Shown here: positions 51,448-63,708 of the stretch, one piece after another | How the letters are laid out: each line of letters starts with the position of its first letter | Numbering within the stretch: position 1 is the first letter of the stretch | DNA from: Cololabis saira | Lineage: Eukaryota > Chordata > Actinopteri > Beloniformes > Belonidae | Length of the DNA stretch: 64,000 nucleotides | Direction of reading: 5' to 3' | Assembly: GCF_033807715.1 (NCBI RefSeq) | Contig: NC_084597.1 | Location: 12,517,170-12,581,169 of the forward strand | The notes under the pieces: generated by a model | What the model saw: only the letters and a program-made list of their open reading frames with translations | Database searches by the model: none | What the model was told of the DNA's origin: nothing | Translations under genes and position numbers: made by a program

Positions 51448-54400
51448 CTAGGTCTTTTCTTCGCGGTCCGTCTTGCGCCTAGCAATATTTCTGGGCTTAA
51501 TTTTCAAGGACAGTTCCCACAGGGCTTCCTCGGCCAGGTGGTCACTGAAGTCGTTGAAGAAAGAGATGATGTCTTCATTACGCTTCAGCTCGTAGTGCCT
51601 GAGATCAGAGGAAATTTGATGAACGCAGGAATTTAATCCTCAGAAACCAAACAACTTACTCGGAAACTACAGATGTGTTTTATAGGGGTGTAACGATACA
51701 CTAATCTCACGATACGGTACGATACACGATACTGAGGTCACAATAACGATACGATATTATAGCAGTATTTTTTTAACAACCTTGAATGAGGAACATATGA
51801 CTGGAAAAATTGTCTTTTATTTGAAAGACAGAAAATACAAAACAATGCTGTACGTTTGCCCTAGTGTTACAGTTTGTAATGCTTTATAACTGTTTAAGTT
51901 TTAAAGATAAAGCCAGGCCAACCATTTTCCACAAACTGAACTAAAAGTAAATGTCAGGTTTGCATTATGAATCTTCAGTAAACATATTTTGCCACAAACT
52001 GAATAGTTTCTCTCATGTATGATTTGACTTTTTCTTTTTCTAATTTAACAACTAAAATTAAATAAATAAATAAAAGTAAATAAATACATACAATTTTGCA
52101 TCATAAAAAAGATTGATTCATGCTCACCTTATAAGTGTAAGAGGAGATTTATTTTTGTTAAGTTTATTTTGGTAATTCAAGGTTCATTATTTTATAAATA
52201 TATTCTTTATATTCTGATGTAAATCAGGGACTATAATGACACTAGTCAGTATATCTGTACTTGTTAATATGTTTTAGATTGGGCGGAGTGATACAGCACT
52301 AGGTGTTGTGTTGATGTTCTAAAATCCTACACTGTTGAGGGACATTAAAGTACACTGGAGCTCAGCAGAAGTTGCCCGCGTGTTTATCCTACTCACGACC
52401 CGAAAAAGGTTTAATTTAATAAGGTAAGGCTTAACTCTACACCAGCCTTACATTAGTAAAAGTTCAGAGCTGAAAACGGGACCACAAGACGGGACTAGTT
52501 TCTTCTGAGCGGAGTAAGATTTTGGTTCCCGGGTCGAGGTGCGGTCGCGGTCGGATGCGCGTTTCTAGTCAACACAATAGATTCATATTAATAACCCAAT
52601 ATCACGATACACTTTGTCACCTCCACGACACGTATTGTGACGTTTTTGTATCGCGAAATTTCGTGGCACGATATATTGTTACACCCCTAGTGTTTTATGA
52701 CATTGAAAAAGCTTTTTGTTAATTTCTAAGATTTTCTCTCAGTGGACTTACACTTGCTGAAAGCGGCGCATGCTGTCCAAAATGTTAAACTGCTGCCAAC
52801 GTTTGGAGAAATTGACCTTCCCCTCAATGAGGTCAGGGTTTCCCAAGTGGACAAATGTCAGATCCTGGAGAATGAGACCTCTGCAACGAAGAATAAAACA
52901 GTCAAAATTAAAGAAGAAGTCAAGGCTGCGGTTAAGCAGCGGGCCTGTACAGGTCTAAACGTGCACGATTACTCACAAGTATGGGATGCATGGGGGCTCC
53001 ACCTCAGCCAAAGCGGCTCTGTACGCTCTGAAGGAGGAGGAGCTGTCGATCAGCGTGCAATACTCCTCCAATCCCTGATGAAAAGAAGATTTAAATATGT
53101 AGCACATCTTGGGACACGATGGATACTATTTAGTTAACCAAACCATCATTTCACCTCTGAAGTTTGTTTCTGCCACTCCAATCTCCTGATGGGTGCTGAG
53201 TCCAGAGCAGACAGTATTGCCAAGTAGGAGTTAAAATTATTCAACTTTCTTAAGTGCTGTAATTAAAACAGAGAGAATGAATGTTATATACACTAGTAAA
53301 ATGACATTTGAGTTTGTGTTGTTAACACTTAAGGGGATGGACCTTCATTATCTTAATGAACTTGAGAAGCAGCTTCTCTCTGTCTTGGGCTTTCTCCTGC
53401 TGAATTATCAAAGAGCGGACCCTGTCGGAGAGAGAGAAAGAGAGAGAAAAAAAACACTAAAGGTGTCAGTATTTATAAAAGCAGTGGAGAAAAGGCAGGA
53501 CTTCTAATGTTAGGAGATTTGATTATTACATTGTATGATCAGGAGTTTTCGTCCTGTCTTACCAATAGCTCATGTTGTTAAAGTGCTCTGTGAATTGAGT
53601 CAGGTTTGGGCTTTTTTCCTCATTCTGCTCCTTTGCCCAAAGCAAAACTTCTGGAATCTGAGGGAAATCAAGATTAAATGTTATTTCAGACTCCATGAAG
53701 GCCAGTGTCAAGGCACAGTCGGTGCAAACCGGTAAGAGGAGGGAAGTTACTGTACCTCAATTTTGTAGAAAAGTTCAGCATCGAGAAGAGTGAGCTGATC
53801 TGCAATCTCGTGACTGCGGAAGTCATGAAGAGTTCCTGGCCTGTTAAAACACAGTATTAGGTATTAGCAGTACTCGAGTTGTAAAAAAAAAATCAGGGGG
53901 GATGGTGGATTTTATCATATGGGGACAGATCATTTGTGCTGATTACAAATAATATAATATATTACAAATAATAGCAGTGACCAAAACACCTGCAGAAATA
54001 CTGCAGGAATGACATAGCAGCAGTTAAATGCAGCCTTCTGTAAGCTTTAAATATCCACTGGGCTTACATCAAATACATCAAAACACAACAATAAAAAACT
54101 GTTTTCTGAACTTATCAATATGATTCTGTCCTTCACAGGATAAGTAAAATGGATCACTGCAAAAACTCAAAATCTTAACAAGAATATTTGTCTTATTTCT
54201 AGTTAAAATGTCTCATTTTAGTAAAAAAAAATCTCATTACACTTAAAACAAGACTCATCACTGGAAAAAACAACAATTTTCACCTGTTTCAAGTAGATTT
54301 TCACTTGAAATAAGTAGAAAAATCTGCCAGTGGAACAAGATTTTTTTGCTTGTAATAAGAAGATAAATCCCACTGGCAGATTTTCCTACTTATTTCAAGT

Positions 54401-57400
54401 GAAAATTGACTTGAAACAGGTGAAAATTGTCAAAATAAGTTATTTTTCTGGTGATGACTAAAAATGTTGAAATAGCAGTAATACCACATTAATTGATGAA
54501 ATGACATTAGGAATGGAAAGTTTTACTGGGGGGATTATTTTGACTGTATTTATTTCAGGGGGGATGCCATCCCCCCTCATCTCGAGTACTGGGTATTAGA
54601 GTATTAGGCATCTCCAGTATCAGTTGCTGTAGCCACAATGTGGAGAGGAATCCAGTTAAATGTAATAGATTAAAAATATGAAAGTGACAGAATATTGAAA
54701 GCCATTTCAAGCCTAATAGTGACTATTTAGGACTAAGTGTAAAACAATATGTCAATTCTGTCCCTTTTTTTTCAACTGGTCTCCTGAGTTGATTCCATTC
54801 TCCATCTGTCCACCAGATGTCCCCAAACTCTACTCTATGCCATCACACCTGCCTTTTTCTTCACCTTTATCACTGCGGTAGGTTTATTACACTAAACTAG
54901 CTCACATCCACCTGTCCTCTGGCAAGCTGTCAACACTTAATGTCCAACTACTTTCCAGCCACCTGACTGTGCTTTTGACTTTGTTTATGACGTGGCACCA
55001 GGCAGGTACATCGGGACGTTTGTTTTGTGCCATACAAGTAAATGCTAATAGTAATGCTAAAACTTACCAAAGGTGTTTCGTACAAGATATGCCTTCTTTT
55101 ACTACTTACATAATTTTTTTAGGGTAAGGAGAATAACAATTCACTATGATAGAAAAGCCCTAGATATAGATGTGTAGCTACATTTTGCCTGATAAAGGCA
55201 AAAATATCTCTATGTTTTCCATGGCATCCAAAATTAAAACTTGACACTAGGGCTGGGCGATATATCGAGATTTTAATATATATATTGATATATTTTCAAA
55301 CGCGATATGGTACAAGACAATATCTTTAATATCGATTTAAAAAAAAAGAAAAAAAAATGTTTTTTTTTTATGATTTTGATATAGCTTATTTTGTGACAAA
55401 TTGACTTGAATGTTTTATTTGAGATTTGCACAAATGTTTTGTTATTTGCACAACTGTCAACCTCAGTGGGAAAAGTCTGCCTGTTACTGTCTACATTGTA
55501 TTAATTGCACAGTGTATTTTAATTAAATTTTTATGCAGGAAAGGGATATTTGTTTTATTTTATTCAAGAAGCATTTTTATTCTATATATGCAGGCAGTTT
55601 ATTTTTATTTCATTTGTTTTATACATTTTGATATTGTGCAGACCTCTGATAATAAAGGAACCTGTGTGACATTTGGCACGAGGCTTTGTATTAAAACTGA
55701 CTGTTTTTTTAAGGGTTTGCCTCAGAAAAAAATGAAGCTAACAGAGATGCTATGCTATAATGCTTTGGGGGAAACCCCAATTATGGCACAGAAAAAATAT
55801 CGATATATATCGAGTATCCCCATTCAGCTACAAAATATTGAGATATGACTTTTGGTCCATATCGCCCAGCCCTACTTGACACATAATTTTTACAAATAAC
55901 AAATAACATGTAAAACCATCTCTGCCTGGCAGTGAATGTAACTCAAGACTACAAAAGACAGAAAAATGGTTAAACCGGAAGATTACAGTTGTGTTTGTTA
56001 TTCCCACAGTACCTTGCAGACACCCCCCGGGCAGAGAGGGGCTTGAGAGAGTTAGTGTAGCGCAGCAGCTTCTTTTGCTCCACCTTATCCAGGATGTTCT
56101 TGCGGAGCACACGAGCAAGGCTGAGCTCGCCGTTGCACACCAGCGTGAACACCAGGTCCATGAGCTGCTTCAAGATGTCCTCCGTTAGCTCCACAAGGCT
56201 GGAAGAGAGAAACGGAAGACGAGAAGTTAGAATAGAATAGAGTAGTAGACTTCATTGATCTCCCAGAGGAGAAATTCAGTCGTGCAGCACCCAAAACACA
56301 CACACGCTTTATACATAAACTGTAAAATAGAAATTACCATAAATAGTTAAATAATAAAAAAGAGCAATATAAAAAGTAGAAAAAGACTATGTACAAGAGA
56401 GAAAAAAGTAGTAAACACAAAATAAACGGATAATATTTACAAGATATTTACAAATATTTCCAAAAAAGTTGAGAAATAGATAAAATTTGGGATGTCACAA
56501 ATAGGAAAAAAAAGGAGAACAATACATCTTAAAGTTGTTGATGTTCAAACAAAAAAACAGTTTAAAATTAATAAATATAGTTAATTTTCCAAATTATTTT
56601 CAAAGGCTAGAACAAACTTTTAAGTCTTAAATGTAGCTGCAAGTAAGACAATAATGCAGTGCTCTTTGGAAAACCAACTTTTAATAGGGATTAAACTTTA
56701 CACAGATTCTAAGGATTCCTCTAACATTTAAGTGTGACTGTGAGGTTAACATCTCCATATTCACGAATAAGATCATACTCCACCAGTATGATCTTCCTCC
56801 AGAAGGGCTGTTGATATGAGTTACTATAATCTTACAAGAATTACTGACTCACCAGAGCTCGTCCACCACACGAACCAGGACGAAGAACGTATTCTTGCTG
56901 ACTCGCTTCTTGAAAGTGTCTGGACTGTGGCAAAATGTAGTATATGTGCTTTTGTGGTCAAGGACAACGAAACCACTGTATGTTACATATATCACATTTC
57001 CCTATAAGCATTAGATTTGGTCCAAAACCTTTGCTTTTCAATATGTATTATAAATAAAAATACTTCAGATATTTAAAAAAGGGAAAAAAACAATAATGCA
57101 GTTTTGCTCCCTGAAGGTGCATACTTTTTTTTGTCACTTGGCTGATTCTGTTACACAAAATAGGACAAAAAAAAGCTGTATAAGGGCATGCATGCCTGGT
57201 ACTGCATGAGTTTGTACATACATGTATATGCAGTTTTAGCTCAGCTTAATTTCCTTATGTAAACAATGTCCATCATTACACTGCAATTTTAAGCTCTAAT
57301 GATTATCTTAATATAGTGATGGAAATAAACACAACTTATTATTTATTCAACTGTATTATTAGCAAATCTTATGTCACGTGAAAAAAGTATGAAATATTGC

Positions 57401-60400
57401 ACTTATGATACATATGTTGGACAGTTTTGAGTCTATCCAGGGATTTAAAAGGTAGTTTGTTATACTGATCTTAAAATATACATTTTGAGATGTATAAGTG
57501 CTATTATATGGGATGGTGTCATCAAAAACAAAGACATTATCAATGGTGAAATATATGACTGAAAATGTATTGTGGGACATTATCAACAGTGTGGGCAACC
57601 TTAAGTACCCCCAGCTCTCAAAGCACAAAATTTACAGAGCTGCTGCATCATTAGCCTCCATTTTTTCGTATGTTGTTCTCCTCTTTTGCACTTTTTTAGT
57701 AATTGTACCAGAACGCGAAAGGGCGTGTGGCGCCATCTAGCATCGCGTCGCTCAATAATCAATCGTGTTCTCGTGCATGTATACTTGGATTTCTCAGAAA
57801 CTCCAGTTTAATCCTTAGCTAAATTGTTGCCAAACGCTTGATTTAGATGTGCACCTAACCCCACTGAATGATGTTGCTATTCTAGTTTTGCAGTAAAAAC
57901 AGCAGGATTAAATGTTGGACAATAGTAAAAACACAAAAGATTTCACATTATAACCACAAGCCTGACAACACAACAACGGGAGAATTGTTAACTGAGAGGG
58001 CAATGCCTGGAAGAGCTCCTGTATTTTCTGCTGTAGATTAGAAAAAAAAAGTATCCATCAATACAGAGTTATAGTTGAACTGGGTTTAAATGTGCTCTAA
58101 ATGCTTTTTAACTCAAAGATCTGATTAAGAAAAACAAGATAAGTCTGCCCTTGGTAAATAAGGACTGAAGCGAGAAAAGCAGCCGTCTGCCAACAAAAAA
58201 GCAATTAACCGCAGAGTGACATGTTGAATGGCTTTGAAAGGATATCTGTAGTGTAGCTTCTTAATGAGGTCCTCTGGGGTAATAAAAGTCCTATATGTAG
58301 TCAGAAAGGCTTCACAGTACAAAACAAGATCTGTTGAGGAAAAACAGTGGAAGAAGCAGCACATTTCAGTTGACGTGTAGATAGCGTTAATGAATCAAAG
58401 CTGACAACACATCATCAAATATGAAGGCTCTATACCCGGACTGGCACGCTCTGAATAACAAATACTTAAGCTATTTGAAATTCTACACATCGAATAAAGA
58501 CAGTCATTCTTAGCAAATAAAAATGACCCGTCCTTTCAAGTTAAAATTATGGCAACTGGCTTAAGAGAGTTGTGCCAATGATTCAGATTCATGTGCAAAT
58601 GAGTACTGTACCTTTGCGGTCTGTTTCCGTAGCGTGGACTAATAGGATATCTCCTGATCCGGCACGAACATCAGGGCCATCGTCATTCTGTGGAAATGAA
58701 TAGGAAAAGAAATGAGGTGGGGAAATTAAGTACATAAACAAACAAAAAAATAAAAAATAAAAACAGGCCAAAAGGTAGAGAAATATTTATGAGATTGACA
58801 GCAAGAGAAGGCTGGTAAGACTTGTGAGGTGATGCAGTCTAGACCAAAATGTAGGAGGCACTTTTCCTTGGTCTCCCCCACCAACCCTCCCTGTCCTGCA
58901 GCAGCTCCTCTGATGACGAAGAAAAAGTCAGACTTGTCTACGGTAAAATCACCACCTCTGCAGTATGCTTTCTGTAGCGACTGTAAAATGTTGTCACGGG
59001 CTAAAAAGATCGTTCCAAATCTTGCTGCATCATTTCTGATCGTTTCCTGGCTCCTCTTGTAAATCCCTGTAGTCACATTTCCCCCTAACCTTGCAGAGAG
59101 GTGCGCAGATTTTTCACACATCTGTACATCAGACTGCACCACACAGGACAAAGGAGGAGGAGGAGGAGGAGGAGGAGGAGGCAACATCAGCTCCTCAATT
59201 TCAGATATTTAACTCCAGAGGGCAGCAGTGGTTTCAACGCTGCATCTCGCTTCACATCCGAGTGACTCACAGTGAACTTTACCCTGAGCTAGATTAGTGG
59301 GATAAAATAAACCCTGCATGCTGGTGCTATTGCACAGTTACATTATAGCACATTTCTGCAAACAGCACACTGTATCTGCAGCTGTTTCCTTACTTCTTGC
59401 TTTAGTGTTATTCTGCTCATGATCTCTTTGTGGTCTATGAGGGAGAGTTCGTCCACATCTTCCTTGTCGCTCCCGGGCAGTTCTGTTACTTTTTGTGCCT
59501 TCCTGAAATGTACACAGCACACCATCAACACAGACACACTTTCATCTATCTGACGCATCAATAACAAAAGCCCCACTTCCAAATCCCAACTGCATGCTGC
59601 AGCTGAAACAATTGATTCATTGATCAACAGAAAATGAGGCCCCGTTTACACGGAGCAAAAACGGAGGCGTTTTCATGCATTTTGGCCGTTCGTTTACACG
59701 AAAACGGAGCTCAAAGCCCCCAAAAACGATCATTTCTAAAAACTCCGGCCAAAGTGGAGATTTTCAAAAACTCCGTTTTCACGTTTGCGTCTAAACAGAG
59801 GAAAACGGAGATTTAGGCTTCAGAACGTCACATTATGAGACAGAAACGTCACCAGCGTCATTTGTGCGACCTGTGTTTACAATTTATTTGGCCACCGCCA
59901 ATATTTTCTTGCATTTTACCTGTTTTATATTCTAAAGTCACACTTAAAAGTAACTCCACTTCTCTGTCACTCCAAACCAAAGACTCTCGTTCCTTCTTGG
60001 AAGTAAAGCCTGAATTATGTGTCATTTGTTGATGTTTTTTCCAGGATTCTGATTGGCTGGCATGACGTTAACAGCGTTTCCATGCGGGTCCGTGTAAACG
60101 AGGATATTTTTTAAAACGTAGAGGGGAAAATATCCGTTTTTGTAAATACCCGGCTACGTGTAAACGTGGCCTGAATCTGAAACTGCTCTTAGAGCAGACT
60201 GCTGGTTAGCTAAGTTTAGGGAAATACAATCCACCTACCTTTCCTTGTCCAAAGCCTCTTTGCTATTACTAGACGGGATCTGGGGGGCGGGGTCTTGAAG
60301 TACCTCATCAGCTGCAATTGTTTCCTAATCAAGGCAGAAAAAGAAGAGGAAATAAAAAAATAAAACCAGCCTCTTCAATGCAAGTTGCATGGAACATGAT

Positions 60401-63400
60401 TGATGAATGCTTCCATGCAGTGACAGGAAGACTGCTACAGATGAGACTGCATGAACCACCAGGAGCCCATGCATGTGTTGGATGGAAGGAAGGATGGACG
60501 TGTATCACACTTTCATGATAATGTTGACGCAGATTAGGTAAAGACCGGACTTGTAAAATGCTGCTTATCCGCAGCACTGGCAGAAAAAAACCTAAAAAGA
60601 CAATACCCATAAAACACCACCACCAGAGAGGAGAATCCACTAGAACTAAAACCACACCCACTGTAAAAAAACAACAACAAAGCAACGACACGTTTACATG
60701 CACAGGTATATCCAGACAAATGGCCTCATTATCAGTAAGATAATATTCCAGTTACAATATTAACATGATGTCTTATACAATATATAATTACAGTAAGTCC
60801 ATTATATATGGTATATTCTATTTAATGTCCCACACCTAAAACGTTTCCCAGTGGGCCACTATGAAGTTTTCACCCATGCGCAGCCTTCATTTCAGTACAG
60901 AGCACTACTCTACTTCCTTAAAGGGAAAGTTCGGTTTTTTACAATCTGGACCTTATTTCTGGCATTTTTTATGGTCGTATACTCACCCAGGCAAGTTTGG
61001 TGTCATTTGGAGTCCTTCAGAAGATATTAGGGGTTTTTTTGCGAGCCGCTTCTCCATAAAACGGTAGTGAACGGGGCACAGCGGGACACAGACGATGCAG
61101 CGTCTAAATAACACATGATTGCCGCGAAACTCGTTCATTTCTTTTATGAATCACTAGGTCTGCTTCTGGCCATCTTCCAGGACCGGTTGTCTACATCCGG
61201 GGCTGTCTGTGTAACAAATAAATCCGTTTGTAAACAAGACCTCTGAACTCGTCATCTCTCTGCGCGCATCGCAGACGCAGCTCCGTGTACAGCTGGAGTT
61301 CGCTACTGTTAGTTTACTGTTAGTTATTTGAAACATGTCTGAATATTTGTCAAATTCTGAGGTTGTGGACGACGACTTTGAATATGATGGACGTCCTTAC
61401 CGTTTTGAGCCAGAGTATACGGCTGAAGAGCTCACTGAACGGAGGACAGAGTGCGCGCACAGAGATGACGTCATGAGTTCAGAGGTCTTGTTTACAAACT
61501 GATTTATTTGTTACACACACAGCCCCGGATGTAGACAACAGGTCCTGGAAGCAGATTTAGTGATTCATAAAATAAATGAACGAGTTTCGCGGCAATCATG
61601 TGTTATTTAGACGCTGCATCGTCTGTGTCCCGCTGTGCCCCATCCGCTACCATTATATGGAGAAGCCACTCGCAAAAAAACCCCTAATATCTTCTGAAGG
61701 ACTCCAAATGACACCAAACTTGCCTGGGTGAGTATACGACCATAAAAAATGCCAGAAATAAGGTCCAGGTTGTAAAAAAAACGAACTTTCCCTTTAAGTG
61801 CATTTCTTGGTTCCTACAGTTATCCGTTCTGCATCGACAGGAGTCGAGGGCAGTGCTTTCAAAGTAGCAGCGTGTCACAAAACGCTACAAAACTTTTATA
61901 AACTGTAACAGTGTATAGAATAAGGCTTTCTCCATGTGGTCCAATTTGATTATTGCTAGCTAAGAAAATGACCGTAATGAAGTTAAGATAATCAAGTAAT
62001 GCTATTTACATCCTAAATGAGGTATTTTTGGAATATTTATGTACACGTAAATGTAGCCATTGTCTCTTCTGCATAGTCTCCACCATCATGTGTTAGGGGT
62101 AAAAAAAAGACAAGAAAAATACAAAAACACCATTCAATCATGCCTAAAACACACCCAAAATACACAAGTTGGCCCAGACGAACACAATTACACGCATACA
62201 TAAGCTTTCATACATGCACAAGTGCATATAATTTGTTTAGGGGAATGTTATTGGAAAAACTGGAAACCCATTGAGAATCCCTTCTTGGAGCAAAGACATG
62301 TCAGGAGTTACATTAGCACGAGGGCAAATGCTTGTTACAGTTGAAGCGCAGCCAGAAAGATGGCAAAAATCACCAGCCAGGCAGTTAAACAACAAACAGA
62401 TGGACATCCTTTCTGCAAACACCCAACCAGACCACATGATTCTCTTACAGGCAAACCTGTGAACCTGAAATCATGCTCGGTCAGGTTTGGCTACATTCAC
62501 ATTCCATTTTAGTGCCATTCGACCAGGAGATGAATCAATAAGCGCTGCCCAAATGCAGCACACGTGAGAGTGACATGTGATGGCCAAACCAGGCCTCCAT
62601 CCTCGAAATCTCTCACCACAATTGAATTGATTCATACCCCGAGGTGATGAAAGGCGAAAATGGAATCGACCTTTTTACCCATGGCAGTCAGCTACTTACT
62701 CGGAGGGAGAGAGGCAGCTCCCCATTGGCCTGGGTTGACGTGTACAAGTTGACATACTCTCCCTCCCCGCCCTCGTCATTCGCGCTCTCGCTCTATGGGA
62801 AAAGAGGAGGGACACAGACCGCGGCGTAAAGCAGCAAAGAGGGGAACAGTGTTTGCTGAAGGTGTAGCAAACATAAAAGAGTGAATATGTGGCAAAAGGA
62901 GGAGAGCAAACCGAGGTCAAGAATTCTACAGAGAAGCAGTTTGTTGTTCTGCTTTGCCTCCTCGCGACCACCAGATGGCACTGGAGAGCGTCATATGTGG
63001 AAAATAATAGCTCTTATTGGAAGAACATGCAGCACAACATGCTCCACTGGGATTCTTTTAAGACCAATAATCAGACAGCAGACAGTTTGTGGGCAGTGGT
63101 AATGACAACAAGATGCCACTAAGCGAATGAGTCACCATATTATCATACGGGCAACAATAGAGAAAAAACCAAACAGCTGCTATCTAACTTCAATCTGCCG
63201 AGGAAAGAGGTGTGGTATCAAATTTCATCATCTGTCTTAAATAACTACTTCATATACGTGTCCTGCTGCCTATGCTTCCAACAGCTATCCTTTTGTGAGC
63301 TCACCGCTGAGGTGTGAAGAGAGTCAGTGAGAGAAGAGCCAGAAGGAAGACATACAGCCACTGAACCCACTGAGCCGGCCAGGGAACCGTTGGGCCCACC

Positions 63401-63451
63401 CCTGCTGCCATCCAGAATGGTGGCATTGGTCAAGGCAACCTGGTCCAAGCT
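51448..63451 (-). CDS. rapgef1: Rap guanine nucleotide exchange factor 1 (C3G), C-terminal half
   Basis: C3G binds Crk via proline-rich motifs and activates Rap1 and R-Ras in adhesion and growth-factor signalling. Exons inferred, 5' to 3': 63305-63451, 62700-62792, 60239-60324, 59394-59502, 58612-58687, 58330 down to about 58166 (end uncertain), 56853-56924, 56013-56198, 53756-53840, 53563-53657, 53343-53421, 53155-53256, 52977-53074, 52752-52880 and 51448-51598. Landmarks: EGEYVNLYTS; VDELSLIDHKEIMSRITLKQ; the REM domain from DLVLYCEAFLTTYRTF; SKNTFFVLVRVVDEL; the CDC25-type catalytic domain from PGTLHDFRSHEIADQLTLLD through NNFNSYLAILSALDSAPIRR and LGLILQDLTFVHLGNPDLIE; and the tail ALWELSLKIKPRNIARRKTD. 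Phase is continuous except at the end of the REM exon (58330), where no normal donor is seen. 63305-63451 (49 codons, phase 0) may be a cassette exon. The 5' part lies beyond the window. Confidence 0.93.
51683..52689. mobile_element. TAGGGGTGTAAC family element, copy 2
   Basis: 1007 bp in the last rapgef1 intron, reverse orientation to copy 1. Ends TAGGGGTGTAACGATACACT and ATATATTGTTACACCCCTA. Exact TSD GTGTTTTA at 51675-51682 and 52690-52697. Confidence 0.95.
54155..54468. mobile_element. Palindromic MITE (CACTGCAAAAACTCAAAATC), independent copy
   Basis: Lies in a rapgef1 intron. The left arm CACTGCAAAAACTCAAAATC is intact; the right arm ends within CTGGTGATGACTAAAAATG without the full inverse. 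The arms meet near AAGATTTTTTTGCTTG. No TSD could be read, so its superfamily is open. Confidence 0.75.
54469..55239. other. rapgef1 intron, unassigned
   Basis: No exon found. 54770-54960 is less AT-rich, with CCACCAGATGTCCCCAAAC-like text, but no readable coding frame. Confidence 0.4.
55248..55874. mobile_element. TAGGGCTGGGCGATAT family element, copy 4
   Basis: 627 bp in a rapgef1 intron, reverse to copies 1 and 2. Ends TAGGGCTGGGCGATATATCG and CCATATCGCCCAGCCCTA. Exact TSD CTTGACAC at 55240-55247 and 55875-55882. The 140-residue plus-strand reading frame here is the family's hydrophobic pseudo-ORF. Confidence 0.95.
56228..56310 (-). repeat. LINE tail, reverse orientation
   Basis: AGAATAGAATAGAGTAG then TTCATTGATCTCCCAGAGGA is the reverse complement of a common fish LINE 3' end with a TATTC-type tail. 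It lies in a rapgef1 intron. Confidence 0.5.
56930..58160. other. rapgef1 intron between the REM exon and exon 56853-56924
   Basis: AT-rich. I searched the minus strand for a small exon that could complete the REM segment and saw none. No delimited element. Confidence 0.45.
58726..59187 (-). other. Unassigned 153-residue ORF in a rapgef1 intron
   Basis: Open frame starting with a poly-proline run from a (GGA)n repeat, then unremarkable mixed sequence (e.g. LGGNVTTGIYKRSQETIRND, then ARFGTIFLARDNILQSLQKA). It has no resemblance I recognise and no good splice link to rapgef1 exons. It may be chance, an unspliced alternative exon, or a dead retrocopy. Confidence 0.2.
59638..60171. mobile_element. 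PIF/Harbinger-like MITE (GGCCCCGTTTACACGG)
   Basis: 534 bp. Ends GGCCCCGTTTACACGG and CTACGTGTAAACGTGGCC are inverted repeats. 3-bp TSD TGA at 59635-59637 and 60172-60174. Repeated AAAACGGAG words inside. It ends within 70 bp of a rapgef1 exon. Confidence 0.8.
60922..61793. mobile_element. TTAA-flanked fold-back transposon (piggyBac/Kolobok type)
   Basis: 872 bp bounded by TTAA at 60918-60921 and 61794-61797. Ends AGGGAAAGTTCGGTTTTTTA and TTGTAAAAAAAACGAACTTTCCCT. The arms (about 60922-61245 and 61470-61793) are complementary over about 320 bp. The loop carries an ATG at 61335 followed by an acidic peptide start (MSEYLSNSEVVDDDFEYDGR, then PYRFEPEYTAEELTERR), which looks like the first codons of a lost transposon gene. 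Confidence 0.85.
61798..62699. other. rapgef1 intron, unassigned
   Basis: No exon or element ends seen. Moderately AT-rich with TACACA/CATACA words near 62150-62230. Confidence 0.45.
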
Positions 63452-63673
63452 CTGCGATTGGTGGATAGAATGAAAGCAGGAAAGGAAAAAAATTAAAATA
63501 AAAACAAAAAAAGGACAGGACTGAGAGATCAGAGACCAGAGAATTCAGGGCAGACAGAAACAGAAGGCGAACAATAGGAAGCAAAGGGAGAGGGAGTAGT
63601 GTTCACCTCAATCTCCAACACAACCATTAAGCCCAGACTACAGGAGAGATGTGTCTGAACATGAAATGCAATG

Positions 63674-63708
63674 CACACACACACACACACACACATACAC
63701 ACACACAG
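63674..63708. repeat. (CA)n microsatellite
   Basis: Short CA tract with one TA interruption in the rapgef1 intron. 63452-64000 otherwise shows no firm exon. Confidence 0.9.

Noticed and set aside
53343..53421. Suspected broken exon because the donor reads GTCCAT
   Set aside because: The GT is present, phase and protein (IKIMK then HLRKL) match the family on both sides, so it is most likely a weak but used donor.
55426..55848. 140-residue ORF
   Set aside because: Hydrophobic pseudo-ORF of a repeated DNA transposon; present in other copies and without transposase motifs.
63600..63650. Possible 31-bp rapgef1 exon (TCTGGGCTTAATGG..)
   Set aside because: AG and GT flank it but the phase and sequence cannot be tied to neighbouring exons; too short to support.
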